This document shows positions 1-8,713 of a stretch of 64,000 nt of DNA, one piece after another. Location of the stretch: contig NZ_CANPWG010000021.1 of assembly GCF_947581915.1 (NCBI RefSeq), forward strand, positions 62,001 to 126,000. The letters run 5' to 3'. The DNA comes from Candidatus Palauibacter scopulicola (GTDB lineage: Bacteria; Gemmatimonadota; Gemmatimonadetes; Palauibacterales; Palauibacteraceae). The notes under the pieces were generated by a model. That model saw nothing but the letters and a program-made list of their open reading frames with translations. It was not told where the DNA came from and ran no database searches. How positions within the stretch are numbered: the stretch's first letter is position 1; each line of letters opens with the position of its first letter. Made by a program: the position numbers and the translations under genes.

Positions 1-557
1 GTACCGGCATGCCCGGGACGAGATCCAACCTGGTGTCGGATCTGGAAGTCGACCTTATCGCGGCCTACGTCCGCACGCTGGGACAGGACGCCGTCGTCGA
101 GGTCACGGGCGACGCCGCGCGCGGCGGTGAAGTATTTGCCACCGCCGGCGACTGCTACTCCTGCCACGTCGTCGAGGGCCGCGGCACGGGGATCGGCCCT
201 GAACTCACCGGCATCGGGCTGCGGCGCGGCGTCGACTACCTCTACGCGTCCCTGCAGACGCCCGACTCGGAGTTGCCGGTCTCCCGGCGCGGTCTGCTGC
301 GGGGGTTCAGGGGATACCTGCCGATCCGCGCGGTCACGCGCGAGGGCCGCGTCATCACGGGCATGCGCGTGAACGAGGACGCCTTCACGATCCAGTTGCG
401 GTCGATCTCCGGCCGCACGGTCTCGCTTCGCAAGGAAGATCTCGTGGAACTCGAGAAACAGTTCGACCACTCCCTGATGCCCGCCGTGGAAGAGATGACG
501 GAAGCGGACATCGACGACCTCGTCGCCTTCCTCGTCGACCTCGGGGAGGGATCATGA
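1..557 (+). CDS. PVC-type heme-binding cytochrome c, 3' part (5' end outside window)
   Basis: The reading frame is open to the left edge of the window, so this is the C-terminal part of a longer protein. The ATG at position 9 is probably internal, because the residues around it look like the end of a preceding cytochrome c domain. A single c-type heme site CYSCH lies near residues 49-53 counted from that ATG, followed by a glycine-rich GPELTGIG stretch. A later segment with TREGRVITG and HSLMP supplies a likely axial methionine. This layout matches the putative heme-binding domain family common in Planctomycetes, Gemmatimonadota and Acidobacteriota. The stop overlaps the start of the PQQ dehydrogenase (ATGA). 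The inferred role is periplasmic electron acceptor for that enzyme. The family call is solid; the redox partner is inferred from position. Confidence 0.85.
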   Translation, partial: TGMPGTRSNLVSDLEVDLIAAYVRTLGQDAVVEVTGDAARGGEVFATAGDCYSCHVVEGRGTGIGPELTGIGLRRGVDYLYASLQTPDSELPVSRRGLLRGFRGYLPIRAVTREGRVITGMRVNEDAFTIQLRSISGRTVSLRKEDLVELEKQFDHSLMPAVEEMTEADIDDLVAFLVDLGEGS

Positions 558-2179
558 GACCTGGACCACGGCGCCCTTCCGCCGTCGCGGCTCCCGCGCT
601 CGCGGCAGTGGCTCTCCTGTGCGGCGGCGCCTTCGCGGGCGCGGGCGCGCAGGTGCCGTTCGAACGGCTCGTGAACGCGGACGACGAGCCGCACAACTGG
701 TTCATGTACTCGGGCAACTACGCCTCGCACCGTTTCTCCGCGCTCGACGAAATCCACCGCGACAACGTCCAGGACCTCAAGGTGATCTGGGCCTACCAGA
801 TGAGCGGCGGGCTCATCGAGACGACGCCGGTCGTGGTGGACGGCGTGATGTACGTGACGGAGCCGCCGAGCAACGTGAGCGCGCTCGACGCGCGCACCGG
901 GCGCCGCCTCTGGCACTGGTCGGCGGAAGTCCCCGCCTCGACGAAGAACATCGGCTTCCCGCGCGTGAACCGGGGCGTCGCGATCCTCGACGAGACGGTA
1001 TTCGTGGGCACGCTCGACGCCCGTCTCGTGGCGCTCGACGCCCGGTCCGGCGCCGTCCGCTGGGAGGTGGACGTCGCGGACAACTTCCTCGGCTTCTCGA
1101 TCACGACGGCGCCGCTCGCGCTCGACGGCAAGGTCATCGTCGGCGTGTCGGGCGCGGAGGCCGGCGCGAACGGCTTTGTCGACGCCTACGACCCCGAGAC
1201 CGGAGATCTCCTCTGGCGCACGTTCACGATCCCCCGGCCGGGCGAGCCGGGGAGCGAGACGTGGGGCGGCGACAGCTGGGAGCACGGCGGCGGCTCGACC
1301 TGGCTCACCGGCTCGTACGACCCGGAGCTGGACCTCCTCTACTGGCCCACCGGGAACCCGGCCCCCGACTGGAACGGGGACCTGCGGCCCGGCGACAACC
1401 TGTACACGAACTCCATCCTCGCCCTCGACCCCGACACGGGCGAGATGCAGTGGTACTTCCAGTACACGCCGCACGACACGCACGACTGGGACGCGAACCA
1501 GATCCAGGTGCTCGTGGACGCCGAATGGGAGGGCGAACCCCGCAAGCTGGTCGTCACGGCGAACCGGAACGCCTTCTACTACGTGCTCGACCGCGAGACC
1601 GGCGAGTTCCTGCACGGCGCGGAGTACTCGAAGCAGACGTGGGCCGAGGGCCTCGACGAGAACGGCCGCCCGATCGTGATTCCCGGCACCGAACCCACCG
1701 AGGAGGGGAACCTCGTCTGGCCCAGCCTCCAGGGGGCGGCGAACTGGTTCAGCCCCTCGTACAGCCCGGACACCGGGCTCTTCTACCAGGCGACCCGGAT
1801 CATGGGCGCCGTCTACTACAAGGCCGACGTCGAGTACGAGCCCGGCCAGCCGTTTCTCGGCGGCGGCGAGCAGGCGCTGTCCGGCGACGACGCGAGCGGG
1901 GCGGTCAAGGCGCTCGACGTGCTCACGGGGGAGCTCAAGTGGGAGTTCCCGCTGCTCTCCCCGCCGTGGGCCGGCGTGATGGCCACGCGGGGCGGCCTCG
2001 TCTTCGGCGGAAGCAACGAAGGCAACATCTTCGCCCTCGACGCGGAGACGGGAGAGGCGTTGTGGGACTTCCAAGCCGGCGCCGGCGTCCGCACCGGCCC
2101 CATGTCGTTCGAGGTAGACGGCGAACAGCGCATCGCGACCGCCGCGGGCGGAGTCCTGTGGGTCTTCGGACTCCCCTAA
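554..2179 (+). CDS. PQQ-dependent alcohol dehydrogenase-like protein
   Basis: A 541-residue secreted quinoprotein with a signal peptide ending near GAGAQ (about residues 28-32). The body is an eight-bladed PQQ beta-propeller with repeated ALDxxTGxxxW tryptophan-docking motifs. Candidate metal and active-site residues are the Glu in GAEAG (about 202), the Asn in TGNPAP (about 268) and the Asp pair in HDTHDWD (about 311-313). The adjacent-cysteine ring typical of classical methanol dehydrogenases is not seen. It should oxidise an alcohol or similar substrate in the periplasm and pass electrons to a cytochrome c. The start overlaps the stop of the upstream cytochrome c by 4 bases, so the two are probably co-translated. 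The substrate cannot be read from the sequence. Confidence 0.88.
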   Translation: MRPGPRRPSAVAAPALAAVALLCGGAFAGAGAQVPFERLVNADDEPHNWFMYSGNYASHRFSALDEIHRDNVQDLKVIWAYQMSGGLIETTPVVVDGVMYVTEPPSNVSALDARTGRRLWHWSAEVPASTKNIGFPRVNRGVAILDETVFVGTLDARLVALDARSGAVRWEVDVADNFLGFSITTAPLALDGKVIVGVSGAEAGANGFVDAYDPETGDLLWRTFTIPRPGEPGSETWGGDSWEHGGGSTWLTGSYDPELDLLYWPTGNPAPDWNGDLRPGDNLYTNSILALDPDTGEMQWYFQYTPHDTHDWDANQIQVLVDAEWEGEPRKLVVTANRNAFYYVLDRETGEFLHGAEYSKQTWAEGLDENGRPIVIPGTEPTEEGNLVWPSLQGAANWFSPSYSPDTGLFYQATRIMGAVYYKADVEYEPGQPFLGGGEQALSGDDASGAVKALDVLTGELKWEFPLLSPPWAGVMATRGGLVFGGSNEGNIFALDAETGEALWDFQAGAGVRTGPMSFEVDGEQRIATAAGGVLWVFGLP

Positions 2180-2233
2180 CGGTTTGAGTGACAACGCCGG
2201 TCGACCGTCCGGCGACTTGAGCAGGAGGCCGTA

Positions 2234-3967
2234 ATGACATCCCGGAATCGTCTTTCCATGCAGCCAGCGCGGCGCCGCGGCGTACCGGCCACGGTGCTTC
2301 TCGGAGCAGCGTTCCTGCTCGCGGCCCAAGCGGCGCAGGCGCAGTCTCCCGCCCCGCCTCCCCCCACGGTCGAAGAGATCGACGCGTGGGTCGAGGACGC
2401 GATGGCCCGGTGGGAAGTGCCCGGGCTGGGTCTGGCCATCGTGCATGAGGGCGAGAGCTACGTGTCCACCGGCTACGGCGTGCGCGAACTGGGTCGGGAC
2501 ACGCCCGTCGACGGAGGGACGCTGTTTAGCATCGGCTCCTGCTCGAAGGCGTTCGGAGCCGCCACCATCGCGTCCCTGGTCGAAGAGGGGAAGCTGCGCT
2601 GGGATGACCGCATCACGGACCACATCCCGTGGTTCCGTCTCCACGACCCGTGGACGACGCGCGAGATCCGCGTACGCGACATCGTCACGCACCGCGTCGG
2701 AACCGGGAGCAATCAGCCGCTGCGCCCGCTCGTCACGGACCGGCGAGACTATCTCATGCGCCTCCCCCACACCGACCCGGACCACGCGTTCCGCGACCGC
2801 TACGGGTACACGAACGACATGTTCGTCCTCACGGGCCACCTCGTGGAAACCGTCTCGGGAACGGACTGGGACTCCTACGCGCGCGCGAAGCTCTGGAATC
2901 CGCTGGGGATGACGACGACGACCGCGCGCATGGCGCCCGCAAACGCGAGCCCGAACCACGCCGAGCCGCACGCCATCATTGAGCGGCGGTTCATCGGAAA
3001 CGCGGCGACCACGGGCATGCCGCTGGAGCCCGTGCCGTGGCAGTACGCGGAGGACGTCACCGTGCCCTCGGGCGGCGTGATCACGTCGGCCGACGAGATC
3101 ACCGAGTGGATGCGGTTCCACGTCGGCACGCATCCGAATCCGCCGCTCTCCCGGGCATCGGTCGAACTCATGCACACGCCGCACACCGTGATACGGAACC
3201 CGAGCAGCTGGATGCCGTTCGAGGGGCCGGGCGCGTACGCGATGGGCTGGTCGACGGGGAGGTTCGGGGACGTCACGGGCGTGGGCCACGGGGGGAACGC
3301 TCTGGGGTTCAACTGCTCGATCGCGCTGGCGCCGGAACAGGGCTTCGGCGTGTGGGCGACGACGAACCGGAACTCCGAGTTGCCGTGGGTGCTCACGAAG
3401 TGGGCGATGGCGCGTTTCGTGGGCACGGAGGAGCTGCGGAACCGCGACTGGCACGCGGAATTCGAGCGGAGCGTCGCCGAGGGGAACCGGCGGACCTTCG
3501 AGGCGGAGGAGGCACGGCAGGCGGCCCGGCTGGACCAGGGTCCCTCGGTGCCGCTCGAGGCCTACGCCGGGACGTACCGCAACGGCTACGCCGGTGAGCT
3601 GCGCATTCGCCTGACGGACGAAGCGATCCCGCCGCTCATGCCTGCCGAGGGCCGGCTGGGCCGGTGGGACGGGACGCCCGGCGTACACGAACGCCCGGCC
3701 GCGAGCGCATCGGCCGGCGCCGCACGCAACGGGGCGCGTAACGGATCCGCGACCGGAACCGGCGAGTCGACCGGCGAACTGCGGCTCGTGGCCGAGTTCG
3801 ATGGTCGGGAACGTCCCGTGCGCATGCCGCTCGAGCACTGGCACGTCGACCGGTTCGACATGTGGTTCGGCGACGTCCGGATCGGCGTCTCGTTCCTGCT
3901 GGACGACACCGCGCGCGTGACGGGCGTCGAGCTGGACTACTACGGCCGCTTCGACCGCATGCCCTGA
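2234..3967 (+). CDS. Secreted serine hydrolase, class C beta-lactamase family, with C-terminal extension
   Basis: A 577-residue protein with a signal peptide cut near AQAAQAQ (about 31-37). The three signatures of the beta-lactamase/D-alanyl-D-alanine carboxypeptidase fold are present: SCSK at 102-105 (nucleophile Ser102, Lys105), YTN at 192-194, and HGG at 352-354. After about residue 440 it carries an extra domain like the DUF3471 tail often found in these esterase/peptidase relatives, interrupted by a low-complexity Ala/Gly/Asn stretch near 490-515. The start is set by AGGAGG at 2223-2228, five bases before the ATG. A methionine eight codons later is less well placed. It lies about 50 bases after the PQQ dehydrogenase and may be co-transcribed. 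True substrates of such proteins vary (D-amino peptides, esters), so no specific function is claimed. Confidence 0.88.
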   Translation: MTSRNRLSMQPARRRGVPATVLLGAAFLLAAQAAQAQSPAPPPPTVEEIDAWVEDAMARWEVPGLGLAIVHEGESYVSTGYGVRELGRDTPVDGGTLFSIGSCSKAFGAATIASLVEEGKLRWDDRITDHIPWFRLHDPWTTREIRVRDIVTHRVGTGSNQPLRPLVTDRRDYLMRLPHTDPDHAFRDRYGYTNDMFVLTGHLVETVSGTDWDSYARAKLWNPLGMTTTTARMAPANASPNHAEPHAIIERRFIGNAATTGMPLEPVPWQYAEDVTVPSGGVITSADEITEWMRFHVGTHPNPPLSRASVELMHTPHTVIRNPSSWMPFEGPGAYAMGWSTGRFGDVTGVGHGGNALGFNCSIALAPEQGFGVWATTNRNSELPWVLTKWAMARFVGTEELRNRDWHAEFERSVAEGNRRTFEAEEARQAARLDQGPSVPLEAYAGTYRNGYAGELRIRLTDEAIPPLMPAEGRLGRWDGTPGVHERPAASASAGAARNGARNGSATGTGESTGELRLVAEFDGRERPVRMPLEHWHVDRFDMWFGDVRIGVSFLLDDTARVTGVELDYYGRFDRMP

Positions 3968-3971
3968 CGGG

Positions 3972-4178
3972 TCAGCGGACGTAGAGCCGGTTCGCGTAGC
4001 TGTAGGCCGTGACCGCCGACACGATGTGGCAAACCCAGCCCAGTGTGCCGCCGGTGCCGAGCCACAGGCCGGGGGTCACCAGCAACCAGAAGAGTCCGCG
4101 CAGGAACTTGCCGTTGTACCACTGGCCGACGCCCGGCACGAGAAAGCTCAGCACGGCGGCTGTCAGCGGGTTCTTCAC
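3972..4178 (-). CDS. Small membrane protein, TM2-like
   Basis: A 68-residue hydrophobic protein with two predicted membrane segments (roughly residues 5-18 and 25-60, the second perhaps split). The turn motif VPGVGQWYNGKFLRG resembles the GxGxxYxG core of TM2-domain proteins. The frame could begin 21 bases upstream at a double ATG. However, a strong ribosome site GGGGAGG lies five bases before the GTG at 4178 and inside that longer reading, so the GTG start is preferred. It converges with the serine hydrolase, with four bases between the stops. The function is unknown. Small TM2-like proteins are usually orphan membrane proteins of metabolism or stress. The assignment to TM2 is tentative; the membrane nature is clear. 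Confidence 0.7.
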   Translation of the reverse strand: MKNPLTAAVLSFLVPGVGQWYNGKFLRGLFWLLVTPGLWLGTGGTLGWVCHIVSAVTAYSYANRLYVR

Positions 4179-4283
4179 GTATTCCTCCCCATGCATCATC
4201 CGGGTTCCTCGACCGGCGGGACAACGCCCGCGCCGTGACCTCCTACGCGGGGTCGGCGATACGGGTTTCCGGACCGGCGGCCT

Positions 4284-6239
4284 TCAGCCCGTGGAGCAGC
4301 CGCCGAGGTGCCGCGTGAAGAACTCCTCCAGGCGCGACCAGGTGTCGACGCGATTGTCCGGGTTCCGGAAACCGTGCGCTTCGTCCGGGTACGTCTTCAC
4401 CTCGACGCTCTTGCCGAGCCGCTCGAATTCGGCCACCGCGTTCTCGAAGTTCTGGATCGGCACGCGGCGGTCGAGTTCTCCGTGCATGAGGAGGACTGGC
4501 GCCGTGATGTCGGCGATGCGCGACACAACGTTGCTCTTGGCGTACGTGTCGGGGCGCTCCTCCGGGGTCCCGCCGTGTCCGGTGACGGAGAAGATCTTCC
4601 CCAGCCGGTCCGTGTACTCGAGCGTGTTCAGCTTCGAGTAGGCGCCGCGCATGGGGACGGCCGCATCGAACCTGTCCGGCGTCAGGCTGATCGCGGACAG
4701 CGACATGCTGCCGCCGTAGCTGCCGCCGTAGATCCCCACCTTCCCGTTCACCCCGGGGAGCGTGCGCAGGAAATCGGCCGCCGCGCCGGCATCGCGCGCC
4801 TGGTCCCACAGCCAGTCCTCGACGGAGAGATCCTGGAACTCGCGCCCGAAGCCCGAACCGCCCCGGTAGTTGATGGCGAGGACCACGAACCCCTTCGAGG
4901 CGAGGTACTGTTCGGTGAGGTTCAGGCCCCGCTGGTAGGAGTTCGTCCCGCCCCCGTGGACCTGGACGAGCGCCGGGCACACGGCCCCCGCCGCCCGTTG
5001 TGGCGGGTCGTAGAGGAAGCCCTGGATCCGGAGTCCGTCGAAGCTCGGGAAGGCGATCTCCCGGGGCGCCGCGACGGACCGCCAGGACGGCGAGAACGAG
5101 GTCAGACGCCGGGGGATGCCTCCGATCAGATCGAGGGCGTACGCTTCCCCTCCCCCCGTCGGCGACGAGTGGACGAAGGCGACGGTCCCGGCGCCCGCGG
5201 TGTGGCTGACGGAGGAGATCGTCCCCTCCATGTGCGTGACGCGGGTGGCTACCCCTCCGGCGGCCGGCACGGCCCACACGTTGACGGTGCCGCGTTCGAG
5301 GTAGGGGAAGTAGATGAACGCGCCGTCCGCCGACCACGACGGAGCGTGCCGCATGGCCGCGTCGGTCGCATAGACCTGCATGTCCACGATGCGCTCCGAC
5401 GCCCCGGCGCCCGCCTCCAGGCCCTCGACCACGTAGATGTAGGAGAGGTCCTCGTACCAGTACTCATCCTTGGCCGTGCCGAACACGGCGATCCGGTCGC
5501 CCTCCGGCGACCACACCGGGGTGGACATCGCCATCAGCGTGCGGGTGAGTTGCCGGCGGTCTCCGGTCTCGATGTCGACGACCCAGAGGTCGTCGTGCCA
5601 GTAGTCGGAGGCGTTCGACACGTAGAGGATCTCGCGGCCGTCCGGCCGCCAGGCGGGCGCGAAGCGCGGATCGTCGAGGGCCATCGCGGCCTCGGTCAAC
5701 TGGCGCGGCGGGGTCGAGCCGTCGGCCGGCACGAGCCAGATGTCCTGGTGGCCGCTGGCGGTCGAGTAGAAGGCGATCGTCCGTCCATCCGGGGAGAAGG
5801 CCGGCGCCCGCACCCCCTCCATGCGGTCCATCAGCGGGCGCGCTTCGACATCGCCCACCTCCGCGACGTGGACCTGGCCGCCGGCCGAGAAGGCGATTCG
5901 CTGGCCGCCGGGCGCCCAGGCCGGATTCGAACCCTGGAGCCAGAATCGCGGCGTCCCGAAGCCGCCTTCCTCGCCGCGCGTCGCGAGATACAGCCCCGCA
6001 CCGTCCGGCCCCGAGCCGGAGACCGCGAGGTGACGTCCGTCCGGCGAGATCGAGACGCCGCGCACCCCCGTGTTGCTGCGGTGGATGTTGTCGAGCGTGA
6101 GGTCAAGCTCCACCGCCGCGCCCCCGCCGGGCGCCGCACCTCCGGGCGCCCCGCACGCGGCCGGGATCAGGATCGAGACGACTGCCGTCGCGTGGAAGCG
6201 GCGGCGGGGGGCGCAGGACCGGCGGTGTGGGCGGCGCAT
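4284..6239 (-). CDS. S9-family (prolyl oligopeptidase) secreted peptidase
   Basis: A 651-residue lipoprotein-like peptidase. The N terminus has an arginine-rich n-region, a hydrophobic stretch and a Cys in PAACGAPG that fits a lipobox. Residues about 60-390 contain WD40/PD40-type propeller repeats (SPDGR, SPEGD). The C-terminal alpha/beta hydrolase domain has GGSYGGS with nucleophile Ser507, Asp590 in GELDRR and His622 in DEAHGF. The oxyanion segment HGGG lies just ahead. It should cleave dipeptides or acyl-amino acids from peptides in the periplasm or at the cell surface. The start at 6239 has GGAGG five bases upstream; a longer upstream reading overlaps the neighbouring gene in a shadow frame and is rejected. 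It is the last gene of a minus-strand run of peptidase genes, which suggests a peptide-feeding role. Confidence 0.9.
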   Translation of the reverse strand: MRRPHRRSCAPRRRFHATAVVSILIPAACGAPGGAAPGGGAAVELDLTLDNIHRSNTGVRGVSISPDGRHLAVSGSGPDGAGLYLATRGEEGGFGTPRFWLQGSNPAWAPGGQRIAFSAGGQVHVAEVGDVEARPLMDRMEGVRAPAFSPDGRTIAFYSTASGHQDIWLVPADGSTPPRQLTEAAMALDDPRFAPAWRPDGREILYVSNASDYWHDDLWVVDIETGDRRQLTRTLMAMSTPVWSPEGDRIAVFGTAKDEYWYEDLSYIYVVEGLEAGAGASERIVDMQVYATDAAMRHAPSWSADGAFIYFPYLERGTVNVWAVPAAGGVATRVTHMEGTISSVSHTAGAGTVAFVHSSPTGGGEAYALDLIGGIPRRLTSFSPSWRSVAAPREIAFPSFDGLRIQGFLYDPPQRAAGAVCPALVQVHGGGTNSYQRGLNLTEQYLASKGFVVLAINYRGGSGFGREFQDLSVEDWLWDQARDAGAAADFLRTLPGVNGKVGIYGGSYGGSMSLSAISLTPDRFDAAVPMRGAYSKLNTLEYTDRLGKIFSVTGHGGTPEERPDTYAKSNVVSRIADITAPVLLMHGELDRRVPIQNFENAVAEFERLGKSVEVKTYPDEAHGFRNPDNRVDTWSRLEEFFTRHLGGCSTG

Positions 6240-6288
6240 CCGAGCCTCCGGGATCTGTGGGCCAAGCGACGCCAGCGTGGTGTTGAGA

Positions 6289-6849
6289 CTAATCGAATTC
6301 GAACACGACGCCCAGATCGAAGCCGAGCGCGACGGCGTGGTCGGTACTTGACGGGGTGTCGGCGGACATGCGCCGCCACGACAGGCCCGGCCCGATGCGC
6401 GCGCGGCCGAGGCGAAATCGGAGTCCGGCGCCCGCCTCCAGACCGGGGCCCGCACGCGGGGTCTCGCCTTCCGTCCCGACGCGCGTCGTGCCGTAGAGGA
6501 TGCCGACCCGGCCCCACAGCCAGCCTCGCGACAGTTCCGCACCGAGGGCGGCGTGACTGCCGGTGACGGTCGGCTCTCTCCCGCGGCAGAACCCCTCCCT
6601 GCAGCCGAAGGCGGTCCGGACATACCCGGCGGAGACGGCGACCCGCGGGCGCAGCCGTCGCGCAATCCGGATTTCGTACGAGAGGGCGGGAGTCCATTCG
6701 AGACCCGCCGCGGTGGACGTGTGACTCCCCACCGCGAGGCCGCTCCGCGCTTCGACGGATGTCTGGGCGGCGGCGCGGCCGGCGATCAACATTCCGGCGG
6801 CCATGATCAGCGCCAGGACGAAGCCGGCGCGGAGCCCAGGGCCGTTCAC
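6289..6849 (-). CDS. Small outer-membrane beta-barrel-like protein
   Basis: A 186-residue protein starting at GTG 6849, whose GTGA overlaps the stop of the upstream metallopeptidase gene. A signal peptide runs to about residue 29 (ends AGRAAAQ). The mature part alternates short amphipathic strands with glycine turns (AVSAGYV, GRVGILYG, AGAGLRFRLG) and ends VVFEFD, a terminal aromatic pattern common in small Gram-negative beta-barrels. Two cysteines in FGCREGFC could form a loop disulfide. No enzyme motif is seen. Translational coupling to the metallopeptidase suggests a joint envelope role, but its job cannot be named. Confidence 0.72.
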   Translation of the reverse strand: MNGPGLRAGFVLALIMAAGMLIAGRAAAQTSVEARSGLAVGSHTSTAAGLEWTPALSYEIRIARRLRPRVAVSAGYVRTAFGCREGFCRGREPTVTGSHAALGAELSRGWLWGRVGILYGTTRVGTEGETPRAGPGLEAGAGLRFRLGRARIGPGLSWRRMSADTPSSTDHAVALGFDLGVVFEFD

Positions 6850-8651
6850 TGCCGCGGCCGCGGGATCCCCTCGCGCGGGACTCCGTCGCTGACCATGAGA
6901 TCCAACCCTTCCGCCCACGGAGGCGCCTGCCCCGGGTCGCGCAGGATGCCGCGCAGGCGGCGCGTGTCCGGGTCCAGGGCCAGGGCCGTCGCGCGTCCCC
7001 CGGAGCGTCCGATCGCGGCCGCGCCGTCCGGACCGGTAAGTTCGACCCGATTCAGCCCATCGGGACCGCCCCAGCGGCCCTCCCAGGGAATCGCGAAGGC
7101 GAACTGACCACCGCCGAACTCGACTTCGTCCGGCGTGAAGGAGAAGGAGAACAGGGACCGGCCCGCCACGTCGAACCCTTCCAGGCGATACGGACCCTCC
7201 GCGGTCGGTGTCGTCGCGGGCGCGTCGATGACGAAGGCGGGCTCGAGCAGAAGGTCTCCGGCGCCGGCATTCCCCCACAGGAGCAGCGTCGGTTCGGGAT
7301 CGACGTCCCGCAGGATCAGCGATTCGTGTTCCCGCCGGAACTCCATGGCCTTGACGAAGTGATAGTCGCTGATCCAACTCGGGTCGCAGTAGGTCATCAG
7401 GTCCCAATACTCGGCCGGATCGACCATCCGCGTGTTCCCGCGCCGGGTTTCGTATCCGAAGACCCCGATGGAGCCATCCTCGTACGGGAAGTCCGGATCC
7501 GGGTTCACGGCCAAACCGCAGGGCGCATGCCGGAGCCCCATGTTGTGCCCCAGTTCGTGGGCGAACGTGTCGAGATCGAGGATCCCCACGCCGACCGGCC
7601 TGCCGATGTAGCCCAGGCCCTTGAAGGGGGCGTCGGGAGGCGCCGCAAGGGCGGCGTAGTAGTAGTCGCGCCGCCGCTCCGTGAGCCGGAGCACGCTGAT
7701 CTCGCGCAGGAGCCCCAACCAGCCTTCCGCCGTCTTCAGGTCCACTGTCGTCTGGTACGGCTCGTGTACCGTGAGTTCCAGTTCACCGATCGGGAGTATC
7801 GAGCGCACGAACCCGATCCTGGCGTCTGTGGCGGTCATCCCGTCGACCCAGCTCAGCGCCGCCTGCGTATCCGCGGAGTGCAACACCGGCACCACCGTCA
7901 GGCCCAGCGGGGGAACGGCCACCACATCCAGCTTCAGGCGCCCTTCGGCGGGCACGCGCCGGTCGCTTCCCGGATCCGCCGGCACGATGCCGTCGGGATC
8001 CAGTTCCACCACGAGTTCGACCCCGGGCTGGAGGACCCGGCCCGGGACCACTCCGTTGAACGATCGGTCCAGCCTGCCTTCCTCGGCCTCCAGCGGGATC
8101 CGGTCCGAGGCCGGGTCCAGCCGCATCGTGTGGATCGGTGCGCCAGCGTGATGGAAGGTCGCCAGCGGGCGGGGACGATAGAAGCTCGTCTTGTCACCCG
8201 TGACGAAGACGCGAAGGAGTGCGGGCCGGCCCGCGATCAGAGGAATATCTCCGCCCAGCGTCTGGACCGCCTGCGTCAGGTGCACGGCGGACGCCTCGAG
8301 CTTCACGCTCAACGGGTTCACCCTTACCCAGGCTCCGGCCTGCAGGCTCGCCACCTCCGCGGCCACCCGCGTCTCGTACCCCCCCTCGAGGCCGATGACC
8401 TCCCCGTCCGAGCTGACGGAGGCGACGGACGGATCGGCCGCGGACCAGCGCGGAGACGCCCAGGCCGGAATACTGCTGAAGGCCGCGCCGCTCTGGTCCA
8501 GCACCCGCACCCGATACCGGACGGCCTCACCTTCGAGGACGGTGGCGTCGGCGGGGAGAAGCTCGAGCGCGCCCGGAACCCGTTCGGGCTGCGATGCCAG
8601 GTCGCTGCAGCCGGCCGCCGCGAGGACCGCGAGTAGAAATCGCCTGTTCAC
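6846..8651 (-). CDS. Secreted lipoprotein zinc metallopeptidase with HExxHxxGxxH motif
   Basis: A 601-residue protein. The N terminus MNRRFLLAVLAAAGC is a lipoprotein signal with its Cys at residue 15. Residues about 25-112 resemble a bacterial Ig-like (Big) domain, with VASVSSDGEVIGL typical of BIG_2. The catalytic motif HELGHNMGLRH at 365-375 gives the three zinc ligands of the metzincin clan. YWDLMTYC about 50 residues later is a fitting Met-turn. The C-terminal 130 residues look like a beta-rich accessory domain. It should cut extracellular proteins. The GTG start at 8651 is chosen because AAGGTGG lies five bases upstream; an in-frame ATG pair at 8676-8681 gives ten extra residues and has no ribosome site. 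The family could be M66-like; this is inferred from the zinc motif and layout only. Confidence 0.85.
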   Translation of the reverse strand: MNRRFLLAVLAAAGCSDLASQPERVPGALELLPADATVLEGEAVRYRVRVLDQSGAAFSSIPAWASPRWSAADPSVASVSSDGEVIGLEGGYETRVAAEVASLQAGAWVRVNPLSVKLEASAVHLTQAVQTLGGDIPLIAGRPALLRVFVTGDKTSFYRPRPLATFHHAGAPIHTMRLDPASDRIPLEAEEGRLDRSFNGVVPGRVLQPGVELVVELDPDGIVPADPGSDRRVPAEGRLKLDVVAVPPLGLTVVPVLHSADTQAALSWVDGMTATDARIGFVRSILPIGELELTVHEPYQTTVDLKTAEGWLGLLREISVLRLTERRRDYYYAALAAPPDAPFKGLGYIGRPVGVGILDLDTFAHELGHNMGLRHAPCGLAVNPDPDFPYEDGSIGVFGYETRRGNTRMVDPAEYWDLMTYCDPSWISDYHFVKAMEFRREHESLILRDVDPEPTLLLWGNAGAGDLLLEPAFVIDAPATTPTAEGPYRLEGFDVAGRSLFSFSFTPDEVEFGGGQFAFAIPWEGRWGGPDGLNRVELTGPDGAAAIGRSGGRATALALDPDTRRLRGILRDPGQAPPWAEGLDLMVSDGVPREGIPRPRQ

Positions 8652-8713
8652 GCTGCCCACCTTGTTCGCCCGCCGCATCATGAGCAAGCCGGACGCCCGG
8701 CGGCCCGGGGCGG

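Noticed and set aside
242-3844. A 1200-residue open frame on the minus strand
   Set aside because: It runs opposite the cytochrome c, PQQ dehydrogenase and serine hydrolase genes, all of which have clear family motifs. Its product is arginine-rich with no domain, as expected for an antisense frame in GC-rich DNA.
5925-5945. tRNA-like T-loop sequence (GGATTCGAACCCTGG)
   Set aside because: It lies within the S9 peptidase coding sequence, and no cloverleaf can be formed from the flanks.
4308-6566. A 752-residue open frame on the plus strand
   Set aside because: Antisense to the S9 peptidase, whose catalytic triad is intact. The product has low-complexity Arg/Gly/Val composition and no family.
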